Shown in pieces: positions 1-9,887 of a DNA stretch of 64,000 nucleotides (positions within the stretch are counted from its first letter, which is position 1; each line of letters begins with the position of its first letter). The translations under genes were made by a program, and so were the position numbers. The stretch spans positions 1,073,053-1,137,052 of the forward strand of contig NZ_LN898221.1 of NCBI RefSeq assembly GCF_001457815.1, read 5' to 3'. This stretch comes from Vitreoscilla massiliensis (GTDB lineage Bacteria; Pseudomonadota; Gammaproteobacteria; Burkholderiales; Neisseriaceae). The notes below the pieces were generated by a model. That model did no database searches, was not told the origin of the DNA, and worked only from the letters and a program-made list of their open reading frames with translations.

Positions 1-339
1 CAATACCGGTTTGCCCACCATCCATTGCTTCACCGCATCCGGCACTTCACAAGCAAACGTCTCTATCACCACATCAGCGTTGGGGACTTTCTCTAACAAG
101 GGCGCAATCGCCTCATCTTGCCAACGCAACACCGCTATGCCCTCATAGCGTGCGTGTAAAGCGGTGGTATCCACTTGTGGCAACAAGGCTTGCAGCGCCG
201 TCACATCGTCCACCCACAACACCACTTGGCACTGCTGCTCTTGCACCAATTGCTTGGCCAAACGCCACGACACGCCGATGTCACCGAAATTGTCTATCAC
301 GCGGCAAAACAGCCACACTGTGTGTTTTTTTGTATCCAT
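1..339 (-). CDS. earP: EarP, EF-P arginine rhamnosyltransferase (5' end only)
   Basis: EarP transfers rhamnose from dTDP-rhamnose to an arginine of elongation factor P in the cytoplasm, which activates EF-P for polyproline translation. Only the first 113 codons are present; the gene runs off the left edge. The translation begins MDTKKHTVWLFCRVIDNFGD and continues IGVSWRLAKQL, the characteristic N-terminal signature of this family. Asp16 and Asp20 lie where the family has its catalytic aspartates. The frame is open from the ATG at 339 to base 1 with no stop. In Neisseria efp usually lies next to earP, so efp is expected just beyond the edge (inference). The start has only a weak AAAGA ribosome site. 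Confidence 0.9.
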   Translation of the reverse strand, partial: MDTKKHTVWLFCRVIDNFGDIGVSWRLAKQLVQEQQCQVVLWVDDVTALQALLPQVDTTALHARYEGIAVLRWQDEAIAPLLEKVPNADVVIETFACEVPDAVKQWMVGKPVL

Positions 340-511
340 GTCTTTATTATGCCTGAATTCACCTCACCCTCACCAATCAGGTATGTAGTGGGTTTACAGG
401 CCGCTTACGCTATATATGGTGTTTTGCTCGTGATAAAGCCCTAGGCTTGATTTGTATCAGTGTCGTTGCCTGCTGCCGTCCAGAGATAAGCGGCCTGTAG
501 AGCCCCATCTG

Positions 512-520
512 TGCTATAAT
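512..520 (+). promoter_or_regulatory. Extended -10 promoter of gyrA
   Basis: TGCTATAAT is a perfect extended -10 element (TGn plus TATAAT) 31 bases before the gyrA start codon. No convincing -35 box is found 16-18 bases upstream, where an uptake-like element (488-500) sits instead. Start of transcription would be near 527. Confidence 0.65.
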
Positions 521-551
521 TTTTGTCTCTATAGACCATACATTCAGAGTT

Positions 552-3227
552 ATGACCGATTCCTTATTTGCCAAAGAAACCATCGCCATCAGCCTCGAAG
601 AAGAGATGAAACGCTCTTACCTCGACTATGCGATGAGTGTGATTGTGGGTCGGGCCCTGCCCGATGTGCGCGATGGTCTGAAACCTGTGCACAGACGCGT
701 TTTGTACGCCATGCATGAGCTCAATAACGATTGGAATCGAGCTTACAAAAAATCTGCCCGTATCGTCGGCGACGTGATTGGTAAATACCATCCGCATGGC
801 GATACCGCGGTATACGACACCATCGTGCGCATGGCGCAAGATTTCTCCATGCGCTATATGTTGGTAGACGGCCAAGGTAACTTCGGCTCGGTCGACGGCG
901 ACAGCGCCGCCGCCATGCGTTATACCGAAATCCGCATGGCCAAGATTGCGCATGAATTGTTGGCCGACATCGACAAAGAAACCGTTAACTTCGGCCCCAA
1001 CTACGATGGTTCTGAATCTGAACCCTTAATTTTGCCTGCCCGTGTGCCGGCTTTGTTGGTCAATGGCAGCTCAGGCATTGCCGTGGGCATGGCCACCAAC
1101 ATTCCGCCACACAATTTGCGTGAAGTCATCAATGCCTGCGTGGAATTGCTGCACAACCCTGAACTGAGCATTGATGAAATCATCGACTTGATTCCTGCGC
1201 CCGACTTCCCTACCGGTGCCACCATTTATGGTTTGAGTGGCGTGCGCGAAGGCTACCGCACTGGTCGTGGTCGCGTGGTGATGCGCGGTAAAACCCACAT
1301 CGAGCCTTTGCCGAAACACCCAGACCGCGAAGCCATCATCATTGATGAGATTCCCTACCAAGTGAACAAAGCCAAATTGGTCGAAAAAATCGGCGAATTG
1401 GTGCGTGAAAAAATCTTGGAAGGCGTGTCTGACTTGCGCGATGAATCGGACAAATCCGGCATGCGTGTGGTCATCGAGCTCAAACGCAATGAAAACGCCG
1501 AAGTCGTGCTCAATCAGTTGTACAAACTGACCCAATTGCAAGACAGCTTCGGCATCAATATGGTGGCCTTGGTCGACGGTCAACCGCGCTTGCTCAACGT
1601 CAAACAAATCTTAAGCGAATTCCTGCGTCACCGCCGCGAAGTGGTGACCCGTCGCACCATGTTTGAATTGAAAAAAGCGCGTGAACGCGGCCACATCTTG
1701 GAAGGTTTGGCGGTTGCTTTGTCCAACGTCGATGAAATCATCGCCTTAATCAAAGCCAGCGCCACCCCACCCGAAGCCAAACAAGCCTTGTTGGCGCGTG
1801 CTTGGCAATCGGATTTGGTCAACGACATGCTCAGCCGTGTTGAAGGCGATTTGAGCCTGGTGCGGCCTGAAAACGTCGACGCGGCTTGCGGTTTGCACGA
1901 TGGCGCTTACCACTTCAGCGAAGCGCAAGCGCAAGCGATTTTGGAAATGCGTTTGCAACGCTTGACCGGCTTGGAACAAGACAAAATCATTGCCGAATAC
2001 AAAGACATCATGGCAACGATTTTGGACTTGCTCGACATTTTGTCCAAACCAGAACGCATCAACCAAATCATTGATGATGAATTGGTGGCGATTAAAGAGC
2101 AATACGGCGACGAACGCCGCTCAGAAATCAACCCATTCGGCGGCGACATTGCCGATGAAGACTTGATTCCACCGCAAGACATGATCGTCACCTTGTCACA
2201 CGCAGGCTACATCAAAGCGCAACCTGTCACCGATTACCAAGCACAGCGCCGTGGCGGCCGTGGCAAACAAGCCGCAGCCACCAAAGAAGAAGATTTCATC
2301 GAAACCTTGTTCTCGGCCAATACCCACGATTACTTACTTTGCTTCACCAGCTTTGGCCGTTGTCATTGGATTAAAGTGTACAAATTGCCGCAAGGCGGCC
2401 GTCAAAGCCGCGGTCGTCCAGTGAACAATGTGTTGGAATTGCAAGAAGGCGAAAAAATCAGCGCCATCTTGCCGGTGCGCGAGTTCATCGACACCGAATA
2501 CGTGTTCATGGCCACCGCCAATGGCACAGTGAAGAAAACCGCTTTGACCGACTTCTCACGTCCGCGTACCGCCGGCATCATCGCCATCAATTTGGACGAC
2601 AACGACAGCTTGGTCGGCGTGGCCAAAACCACCGGCAACGACCATGTGATGTTGTTCTCCAGCAATGGCAAAGCCATACGCTTCGATGAAAACGACGTGC
2701 GTGCCATGGGCCGTACCGCAGCCGGTGTGCGCGGCATGAAATTGCTCGATGATGCCAAAGTCATCAGCTTATTGGTATCCAACCCTTGTGAAGATGGCGC
2801 GTGCATGGTGTTGACCGCCACCGCCAATGGCTATGGCAAACGCACCCCAGTTGAAGACTACCGTTTGTCTGGCCGCGCCACCCAAGGCGTGATTGCCATC
2901 GACACCGGCGAGCGCAATGGCGAATTGATAGCCGCATCCTTGGTAGCCGACAGCGATGACTTGATGTTGATTACCTCGGGCGGCGTGCTCATTCGCACCA
3001 AAGTCAACCAAGTGCGTGAAACCGGCCGTGCCGCTCAAGGCGTGCGCTTGATTAACTTGGACGAAGGCGAAAACCTGGTCAGCCTCACCCGCGTGGCCGA
3101 GAGCGAAGAAGACGAATGCGAAGCCGAAGAAGGCATGGAAGACAGCACCGACAGCAGCGTCGACACTTCTGTTGATACTGATAACGCCGCACCAGACAAC
3201 AGCGACGACGACACTGCGGCCGAATAA
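552..3227 (+). CDS. gyrA: DNA gyrase subunit A
   Basis: This is the breakage-reunion subunit of the type IIA topoisomerase that introduces negative supercoils with GyrB. The 891-residue protein has the winged-helix region with HPHGDTAVYDT at residues 80-90, the active-site tyrosine Tyr124 in AAMRYTE, and the GyrA-box QRRGGRG that opens the C-terminal beta-pinwheel. It ends in a long acidic tail (about 45 residues rich in E, D and S). The quinolone-determining positions read Thr85 and Asp89 (E. coli Ser83/Asp87 equivalents). It stands alone, with its own promoter and a strong terminator. Confidence 0.98.
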   Translation: MTDSLFAKETIAISLEEEMKRSYLDYAMSVIVGRALPDVRDGLKPVHRRVLYAMHELNNDWNRAYKKSARIVGDVIGKYHPHGDTAVYDTIVRMAQDFSMRYMLVDGQGNFGSVDGDSAAAMRYTEIRMAKIAHELLADIDKETVNFGPNYDGSESEPLILPARVPALLVNGSSGIAVGMATNIPPHNLREVINACVELLHNPELSIDEIIDLIPAPDFPTGATIYGLSGVREGYRTGRGRVVMRGKTHIEPLPKHPDREAIIIDEIPYQVNKAKLVEKIGELVREKILEGVSDLRDESDKSGMRVVIELKRNENAEVVLNQLYKLTQLQDSFGINMVALVDGQPRLLNVKQILSEFLRHRREVVTRRTMFELKKARERGHILEGLAVALSNVDEIIALIKASATPPEAKQALLARAWQSDLVNDMLSRVEGDLSLVRPENVDAACGLHDGAYHFSEAQAQAILEMRLQRLTGLEQDKIIAEYKDIMATILDLLDILSKPERINQIIDDELVAIKEQYGDERRSEINPFGGDIADEDLIPPQDMIVTLSHAGYIKAQPVTDYQAQRRGGRGKQAAATKEEDFIETLFSANTHDYLLCFTSFGRCHWIKVYKLPQGGRQSRGRPVNNVLELQEGEKISAILPVREFIDTEYVFMATANGTVKKTALTDFSRPRTAGIIAINLDDNDSLVGVAKTTGNDHVMLFSSNGKAIRFDENDVRAMGRTAAGVRGMKLLDDAKVISLLVSNPCEDGACMVLTATANGYGKRTPVEDYRLSGRATQGVIAIDTGERNGELIAASLVADSDDLMLITSGGVLIRTKVNQVRETGRAAQGVRLINLDEGENLVSLTRVAESEEDECEAEEGMEDSTDSSVDTSVDTDNAAPDNSDDDTAAE

Positions 3228-3255
3228 GCGCTGTATCAGTAAGACTCAATCAGCA

Positions 3256-3279
3256 AAGCCCACTTCGGTGGGCTTTTTT
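3256..3279 (+). terminator. Rho-independent terminator of gyrA
   Basis: The stem AAGCCCAC / GTGGGCTT closes a TTCG tetraloop and is followed by a T run, 28 bases after the gyrA stop. Confidence 0.9.
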
Positions 3280-4226
3280 GTTGGATACGGGTTTAGGCGT
3301 TGTGAACATAGGCTATTGTTGTTCATCGCATTGACAAATCATACCTGACTACTTGCGACTCTATACCTTCTTAAATAGGGTTTTACAGGCCGCTTATTGA
3401 CAATCAAAGCGGCCTGTAAGCCATCTTCACAACATTATTTGCGCTTATTGAATGTTTGATATCAAGGTAACGGCTCATGTTTACAAGCAATGCGGTGTGT
3501 TTCGGTATGGTTTTGCTATCACGCATCGGTTTGTATTCGCAGCAAAGCACGTGTCTTGATTTGTTCACCAGCACAGGCCTGTGCAAGATAATAACTTTCG
3601 GCCTCGGCACATAACAGCGTGTATGCATGAACATAGCGGCCTGTAAATCCATTTTAAAACTGTCTTTGTGCACATACACTACTGGATGAACATGATGTCG
3701 CTCTAATGGGATAGGCAGTGTTGCTGCAATCCAAACCCTGTACCCTCTTTTCTGCATACACACACTAGCTGACTTGTGCCCTCCTCGATTGCCATGGCTG
3801 CGAAGCAAACACAAGCCACTTACGCCATCCACATTCACAAGAAAAATGCCATCCCCTTGCCTCACCGTGTTTACAGGCCGCTTATAAATGGCAATATCCA
3901 GCACAATAAGCGGCCTGTAAGCTTTAAAACACTCTCATTTTGACGACCATGATGGTGATTTATGCAGCTTGTTACACACTAATTGCACACAAACCCAAAC
4001 CCACTGCCGTGCTTGCCCTATCCACCATTATTTGCCCTGTTCACCAGCATAGCAACGCGATAAGCAGCGATCGTTTGGGGCAAGGAAATACCCTCTGCAA
4101 ACCATGCACCCTGTGCTGCATATTGCTTGTTTCCGTGTGCAGCCCAAGCAGCTCTCATATCCAGTTCATCAAGATGCTTACAGGCCGCTTAGGAATATTC
4201 AATACGGCCTGTAAACTTCTGCCCAA
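3280..4226. repeat. Gene-free stretch rich in uptake-like elements
   Basis: No reading frame here resembles a gene. The stretch holds seven copies of the AAGCGGCCTGTAA-type element: an inverted pair at 3383-3395/3407-3419, single copies at 3635-3647, 3870-3884, 3905-3920 and 4177-4190, and a variant ACGGCCTGTAA at 4204-4214. The sequence between them is unremarkable and may be the remains of lost genes. Confidence 0.6.
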
Positions 4227-4227
4227 C

Positions 4228-4257
4228 AAAAAAGCCACCCGTTTGCACGGATGGCTT
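4228..4257 (-). terminator. Terminator of the adhesin gene
   Basis: Read on the minus strand, AAGCCATCCG and CGGGTGGCTT form a stem (one G-T pair) followed by six T residues. It lies 24 bases past the adhesin stop codon. Confidence 0.8.
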
Positions 4258-4280
4258 GGTGTTGTTGCAGATTTAAATGC

Positions 4281-7200
4281 TTACCATTGGTAACCGACAC
4301 CAGCAGTACCGCCGAAGTAGCCTTGGGCATTACCGCTGGCGGCGGCTTTAATCACCCAATTACCTCCCTCAGAGATGGTTGAGTAGCCCACTGCGTAACC
4401 GGTTTGACCGCGGTACACGCCGCCAGACATAGACACCATGCTCTTACCTGGCAAGTAAGCTTGCGGCAAACCTGCCACAGCCATCGCGGTGGCCGTACCG
4501 GCATCTGCATTGTCTTCCACCGAGTCGATGCGATTGTTGATGCTGGCGCCCATTTGCTGCAATTGACGCACATTCACCGCATCGGTAGGTGCTTTACCAT
4601 CGGCCACGTTGGACAAGGTCACTGGCGCATTGACATCGGCACCGACCAAGGTGGCGTTATTGGTGACCTTACCACCATTAGACTTGGTTGGGCTGTCGGC
4701 ATCAGAGTATTGCACCACGCCTGCACCACCGGTTTTGATGTTCTCAATGGCTTTGTTGGTTGCATACAACTGGCTACCATTGATGGCATCGGTACTGTCG
4801 GCACTGATTTGACCTGCGGCCACATTGGTTACCGTGCGCTCTTCACCTGCTGAACCCACGCTCACCGTGCCCACTGGTTTGCTACCGGCAAACTTGTACT
4901 CCGTTCCTTGGATGGTGGTGCTGGCCGTACCCACTGGTTTGGATACGGTTGAACCATTGCCCAGAGCCACAGAGCCCATGAAGGTGGCACCATTAGACTT
5001 AGACATGTCGCTGGCGCTGCTGTCTATGGTCACCTCATTGCCCAACACAAACGAGTTGTCTTGTGTGATGGTGTTGTTATTACCGATGGCATACGAACCA
5101 TTGCCAGACACTGTATTCGGGTCACCCAAAGCACCTGAGCTATTGCCCGACACTTTGTTGCCAGTACCAATGCTGATGGACTGTTTGCCGCTGGCTACCG
5201 AACCATGACCCATGGCGATGGCGCTTTCACCCAAAGCCTGTGAGCCTGAACCGATGGCCACTGCATTGGTTGCTTTAGAAGACACAAACGTGTTGTGACC
5301 CATGGCAACCGAACTGTCCGCACCCGCTTCAACGATGGCACCGACACCAAACGCGCTTGAGTTCTTACCGCCGGCGCTGGAATCATTGGTGGTACCAATC
5401 TTAGTTGGGTCGCCACCGTCGTTGGTGTGCGCGTATTTCACACCAGTGGTGTTAATCGCGTTAATCGTGTCTACCAAGTTCTTACGATCGGTGGTGGTTT
5501 GACCCGACACATCGAAGGTATCGAACAAATCATCCATGTTGCCAATATCATCTTTGATGTCATTGATGTTTTTGTTGATGACCGTGGTGGAATCGTTGAT
5601 CGCTTTGTTCAATTGACCCACGTTCACCGCATCGCTGTCGGCCACACCGTCTGCCACATTGGTGATGACTTTGCCGCCGGCATCAATACCGTCTTTGGTC
5701 ACGCTTGGGCCACCGGCTATCACCATGCCATCGCTGCTGATGGTGGTATCGCCAACGGTCAAACCGTTTTTATCCAGTTTGTTGCCGCCCACTTCGATGC
5801 TGTCCACTTTCAGGTTGTCGGCCAAATCAACGGTGATGTTGCCACCTTTGTTGCTGATTTGAACATTGCCATCGGTGTTGCCAAAGTCAACCGTCGCTCC
5901 CGGAGCCACATTGGAAGCCGAGCCACCATTGGCAGACACATTCCAGCCTGACGATGCGGTTTGATTCACAGCATCCAAAGCGCTTTGGACATTGGTGTAA
6001 GTGTTGCCACCCACATTCAAGCCAGTCACCACTTTGTTGCTGCCTGCATCGTAATAGCTAGATCCACCCAAGCTGTTCGCCACGCTGTTGCCCATGCCAA
6101 ACAATTGGCTGCCATTGACCGCATCGGTAGAAGTCGCGCTGATGCTGCCGGCGTTCACCCCACTCAAAGTCACACCGCCAAAGTCGAGCACATTGCCACC
6201 GGTATTGCTGATGGTAATGGTGTCACCACCGTTGTTGGCAATGCTAATGCCTTTGTCGCTGATGCTGATCAAATTGCCGCTGCTGGTATTGCCCACGCTG
6301 ACTGCATTGGCAGTCACTGTATCAAATACTGGACGCTCAGCAATTTGGATTTTCAAATTACCGGCCGCATCGGTGATGGTTTTCACGTTTTGACCACTGT
6401 AAGTGCCTGCAGTGGTCGCATCACCAACGATGGACAAGGTTTGACCCAAGTCTTTGTGGACGGTACTGCCTGCGTTGCCGGCGAAGTTCAAACCAGCCAA
6501 GGTCGCGCTGTTGCCCGCATTGTTCACCATATTGGTGACTTGATCCAAGTTCACCGCATCACCGCCAGTCGTACCGGCATTGACCCCACTCAAGGTATTG
6601 CCACCGAAGTTCACATTGCCATCATTGATGACGATGGTGTTGCCACCTTTGTTGACAATGGTGATGCCTTCGGCACCATAAGTCGCGCTGTCGCCCGCTT
6701 TATTGGTCACTTGCGTACCCGCAGCCGTTACCTCGGTCACGTCACCATTATTGTTGGTAATGGTGCTACCACCTGCCGTGGTGTTGTAAGTATTGCCAGC
6801 GGCATCGGTCAAGCTGATGGCGTTGGCGCCGTAAGTGGCGTTATTGCCCAAGGCATCTTCCACATGCGTACCGGCAGCGGTCAAGCTGGTGGTATTGCCG
6901 GCGGCGTCGGTCAAGACACTGCCTGCGGCTGTGGTGTTGTAAGTATTACCGGCAGCGTCTACCAAGGTATTGCCAGCGGCAGTCGTGGTGTTGGTATTGC
7001 CGGCGGTGTCGGTCAAGGTGGCGGCATTGGCACCGTAGACGGCTTTGTTACCGGCCGCATCGGTGACAGTAGTACCACCGCTGCCCATGATGCTGAGATT
7101 TTGGGTACCGGTTTCACCTGCCAACACGCTGTTGAAGAATGGGTTCTCGGCAATTTGAATTTGCAAGTTGCCAGCCGCATCGGTCACAGTTTTAACATTC

Positions 7201-9887
7201 TGACCGTCGTAAGCTCCGTTGGCGGTGGCTTTACCGACGATGGACATGGTTGCACCCAAGTCTTTGTGGACGGTGTTGCCTGCATTGCCGGCGAAGTTCA
7301 GGCCGGCTTTGCCCAAGCCATCCAACTGGCCTTTGTTCACGGCGTCACCTGCGGTCACACCATCACCCACACCATTAATCACGTTGCCACCGAAGTTCAC
7401 ATTGCCATTGTTGATGGTAATGAAGGTAGAACCGGCGGTGTCACCGATGCTAATGCCGTTGGCACCGTAAGTGGTTTGATTGCCCAAGGCGTCGGTCACG
7501 GTGGTGCCGGCTGCGCTCAAGTTGGTGATGTCACCGTTGCTGTTGGTCAAGATGCTGCCTACGGCTGTGGTGTCATAAACATTGCCAGCGGCATCGGTCA
7601 AGCTGATGGCGTTGGCGCCGTAAGTGGCGTTATTGCCCAAGGCATCTTCCACATGCGTACCGGCAGCGGTCAAGCTGGTGGTATTGCCGGCGGCGTCGGT
7701 CAAGACACTGCCTGCGGCTGTGGTGTTGTAAGTATTACCGGCAGCGTCTACCAAGGTATTGCCAGCGGCAGTCGTGGTGTTGGTATTACCGGCGGTGTCG
7801 GTCAAGGTGGCGGTATTGGCTCCGTAGACGGCTTTGTTACCGGCCGCATCGGTCACAGTAGTACCACCGCTGCCCAACACGCTGAAGTTACCAGAAGCGG
7901 TATCGCCTGCGGTTACGCTGTTGAAGAATGGGTTTTCAGCAATTTGAATTTGCAAGTTGCCTAAAGCATCGGTCGCGGTTTGTACGTTGCGGCTGCTGTA
8001 AGTGCCTGCCACAGCGGCGGCATTGTCAACAGCAATACCTGCTGCTGGGGTCAATGCACCCACGATGGACATGGTTTGACCCAAGTCTTTGTGGACGGTA
8101 CTGCCAGCATTGCCTGCAAAGTTCAGGCCGGCACTGGTCAAGCTCTTACCTGCATCGTCCAACTGACCTTTGTTCACCGCATCACCTGCGGTCACACCAT
8201 CACCCACACCATGAATCACGTTGCCACCGAAGTTCACATTGCCATTGTTAATGGTGATGAAGGTAGAACCGGCGGTGTCACCAATACTGATGCCATTGGC
8301 TCCATAAGTGGTTTGGTTACCGGCCGCATCGGTGACAGTAGTACCACCACTGCCCAACACGCTGAAGTTACCTGCGACGGTATTGGCGGTCACCGCATCG
8401 AAGAATGGGTTTTCTACCAAATTTATTTGCAAGTTGCCTAAAGCATCGGTCGCGGTTTGTACGTTGCGGCTGCTGTAAGTGCCTGCCACAGCGGCGGCAT
8501 TGTCAACAGCAATACCTGCTGCTGGGGTCAATGCACCCACGATGGACATGGTTTGACCCAAGTCTTTGTGGACGGTACTGCCAGCATTGCCTGCAAAGTT
8601 CAGGCCGGCACTGGTCAAGCTCTTACCTGCATCGTCCAACTGACCTTTGTTCACCGCATCACCTGCGGTCACACCATCACCCACACCATGAATCACGTTG
8701 CCACCGAAGTTCACATTGCCATTGTTAATGGTGATGAAGGTAGAACCGGCGGTGTCACCAATACTGATGCCATTGGCTCCATAAGTGGTTTGGTTACCGG
8801 CCGCATCGGTGACAGTAGTACCACCACTGCCCAACACGCTGAAGTTACCAGCGGCGGTATCGCCTGCGGTTACGCTGTTGAAGAATGGGTTTTCAGCAAT
8901 TTGAATTTGCAAGTTGCCTAAAGCATCGGTCGCGGTTTGTACGTTGCGGCTGCTGTAAGTGCCTGCCACAGCGGCGGCATTGTCAACAGCAATACCTGCT
9001 GCTGGGGTCAATGCACCCACGATGGACATGGTTTGACCCAAGTCTTTGTGGACGGTACTGCCAGCATTGCCTGCAAAGTTCAGGCCGGCACTGGTCAAGC
9101 TCTTACCTGCATCGTCCAACTGACCTTTGTTCACCGCATCACCTGCGGTCACACCATCTGCAACACCCGTCAAGGTATTGTCACCGAAGTTCACATCGCC
9201 ATTGTTGATGGTGATGAAGGTAGAACCGGCGGTGTCACCAATACTGATGCCATTGGCGCCGTAAGTGGTTTGGTTGCCCAAAGCGTCGGTCACGGTGGTA
9301 CCACCGCTGCCAATCACGCTGTAGTTACCCGCAGCAGTATCACCTGCAGTCATACTATTAACGCTGATGTTGTCTGCCAATTCAAACGTCAAGCTGGTGC
9401 CGCTGTTGGCAATCTCGATGTTGCCATCGGTATTGCTGAAGTCTACGGTCGCACCTGGAGCCACGTTGGTGGTCGTGCCACCTTCGGTGCTCACATCCCA
9501 ACCACGTGATGCGGTGGTATTCACTGCATCTAAGGCGTCCTGTACGGTGTTGTAAGAGTTACCACTTACATCCAAATTGGCCGTAACAGTACCAGTGCTG
9601 CTGTCAAAACTGCTGTTGCCTCCCAAGGCATTGGCAGTGCTGTTGCCCACTGCATACAATTGGCTGCCATTCACCGCTTCGGTTGAACCCGCACCAATCA
9701 GACCTTCGCTCACACCCGCCAAGGTATTGCCACCGAAGTTCACATTGCCATCGGCAATGGTGATTACTGGGGCGTTGCCTTGATTGATGGTCAAACCGGT
9801 TTGACCCAATTCGCTGTAATTGCCTGTAACTGTGTCACCGGCTTTGATGGTGCTCACATTCAAATTGTCTGCCAATTCAAACGTCAA
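4281..9887 (-). CDS. Trimeric autotransporter adhesin, C-terminal part (separated from its 5' part)
   Basis: This 1868-codon frame is the distal part of a type Vc trimeric autotransporter whose N-terminal part is encoded at 10278-13145. It has many neck modules (AVNGSQLYA, DAVNKGQLD), long DAAGN-rich stalk repeats, a second YadA-like head near the C-terminus (AIGSGSQALGESAIAMG) and a final membrane anchor of about 70 residues ending in GTAGVGYQW, the usual aromatic beta-barrel end. The apparent first codon is a TTG inside a repeat, with no ribosome site or signal peptide, so it is not an independent gene. The frame is lost in the 100-bp array at 9801-10401. An intact protein would have about 2,800 residues. 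As sequenced, the anchor would not be made. Confidence 0.9.
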   Translation of the reverse strand: MTFELADNLNVSTIKAGDTVTGNYSELGQTGLTINQGNAPVITIADGNVNFGGNTLAGVSEGLIGAGSTEAVNGSQLYAVGNSTANALGGNSSFDSSTGTVTANLDVSGNSYNTVQDALDAVNTTASRGWDVSTEGGTTTNVAPGATVDFSNTDGNIEIANSGTSLTFELADNISVNSMTAGDTAAGNYSVIGSGGTTVTDALGNQTTYGANGISIGDTAGSTFITINNGDVNFGDNTLTGVADGVTAGDAVNKGQLDDAGKSLTSAGLNFAGNAGSTVHKDLGQTMSIVGALTPAAGIAVDNAAAVAGTYSSRNVQTATDALGNLQIQIAENPFFNSVTAGDTAAGNFSVLGSGGTTVTDAAGNQTTYGANGISIGDTAGSTFITINNGNVNFGGNVIHGVGDGVTAGDAVNKGQLDDAGKSLTSAGLNFAGNAGSTVHKDLGQTMSIVGALTPAAGIAVDNAAAVAGTYSSRNVQTATDALGNLQINLVENPFFDAVTANTVAGNFSVLGSGGTTVTDAAGNQTTYGANGISIGDTAGSTFITINNGNVNFGGNVIHGVGDGVTAGDAVNKGQLDDAGKSLTSAGLNFAGNAGSTVHKDLGQTMSIVGALTPAAGIAVDNAAAVAGTYSSRNVQTATDALGNLQIQIAENPFFNSVTAGDTASGNFSVLGSGGTTVTDAAGNKAVYGANTATLTDTAGNTNTTTAAGNTLVDAAGNTYNTTAAGSVLTDAAGNTTSLTAAGTHVEDALGNNATYGANAISLTDAAGNVYDTTAVGSILTNSNGDITNLSAAGTTVTDALGNQTTYGANGISIGDTAGSTFITINNGNVNFGGNVINGVGDGVTAGDAVNKGQLDGLGKAGLNFAGNAGNTVHKDLGATMSIVGKATANGAYDGQNVKTVTDAAGNLQIQIAENPFFNSVLAGETGTQNLSIMGSGGTTVTDAAGNKAVYGANAATLTDTAGNTNTTTAAGNTLVDAAGNTYNTTAAGSVLTDAAGNTTSLTAAGTHVEDALGNNATYGANAISLTDAAGNTYNTTAGGSTITNNNGDVTEVTAAGTQVTNKAGDSATYGAEGITIVNKGGNTIVINDGNVNFGGNTLSGVNAGTTGGDAVNLDQVTNMVNNAGNSATLAGLNFAGNAGSTVHKDLGQTLSIVGDATTAGTYSGQNVKTITDAAGNLKIQIAERPVFDTVTANAVSVGNTSSGNLISISDKGISIANNGGDTITISNTGGNVLDFGGVTLSGVNAGSISATSTDAVNGSQLFGMGNSVANSLGGSSYYDAGSNKVVTGLNVGGNTYTNVQSALDAVNQTASSGWNVSANGGSASNVAPGATVDFGNTDGNVQISNKGGNITVDLADNLKVDSIEVGGNKLDKNGLTVGDTTISSDGMVIAGGPSVTKDGIDAGGKVITNVADGVADSDAVNVGQLNKAINDSTTVINKNINDIKDDIGNMDDLFDTFDVSGQTTTDRKNLVDTINAINTTGVKYAHTNDGGDPTKIGTTNDSSAGGKNSSAFGVGAIVEAGADSSVAMGHNTFVSSKATNAVAIGSGSQALGESAIAMGHGSVASGKQSISIGTGNKVSGNSSGALGDPNTVSGNGSYAIGNNNTITQDNSFVLGNEVTIDSSASDMSKSNGATFMGSVALGNGSTVSKPVGTASTTIQGTEYKFAGSKPVGTVSVGSAGEERTVTNVAAGQISADSTDAINGSQLYATNKAIENIKTGGAGVVQYSDADSPTKSNGGKVTNNATLVGADVNAPVTLSNVADGKAPTDAVNVRQLQQMGASINNRIDSVEDNADAGTATAMAVAGLPQAYLPGKSMVSMSGGVYRGQTGYAVGYSTISEGGNWVIKAAASGNAQGYFGGTAGVGYQW
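6780..7070. repeat. Stalk repeat, near-identical copy at 7569-7859
   Basis: About 290 bp encoding DAAGNTYNTTAAGS-type stalk repeats recur almost unchanged 789 bp (263 codons) further along, so the spacing keeps the reading frame. The DAAGN units inside form a finer repeat of roughly 14 residues. Confidence 0.7.
7917..9350. repeat. Three tandem in-frame adhesin modules of 477-480 bp
   Basis: Three near-identical units start close to 7928, 8405 and 8885 (periods 477 and 480 bp, that is 159 and 160 codons). Each encodes a stalk plus neck module containing SLTSAGLNFAGNAGSTVHKD. The third unit diverges towards its right end after about 9150. Copy number could change by recombination without breaking the frame. 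Confidence 0.85.

Noticed and set aside
3404..3904. A 166-codon minus-strand frame between gyrA and the adhesin
   Set aside because: It begins and ends inside uptake-like elements, has no ribosome site or recognisable motif, and its composition (many Cys, His and Arg runs) looks like chance.
3940..4293. A 117-codon plus-strand frame running into the adhesin 3' end
   Set aside because: It crosses uptake-like elements and the adhesin terminator and has no ribosome site or motif.
5961..7964. A 667-codon plus-strand frame antisense to the adhesin
   Set aside because: It mirrors the repeats of the true gene on the other strand; its length follows from the biased codons of the repeats and it has no family features.
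7928..9208. Three identical 107-codon plus-strand frames
   Set aside because: They are antisense shadows of the three tandem adhesin modules.
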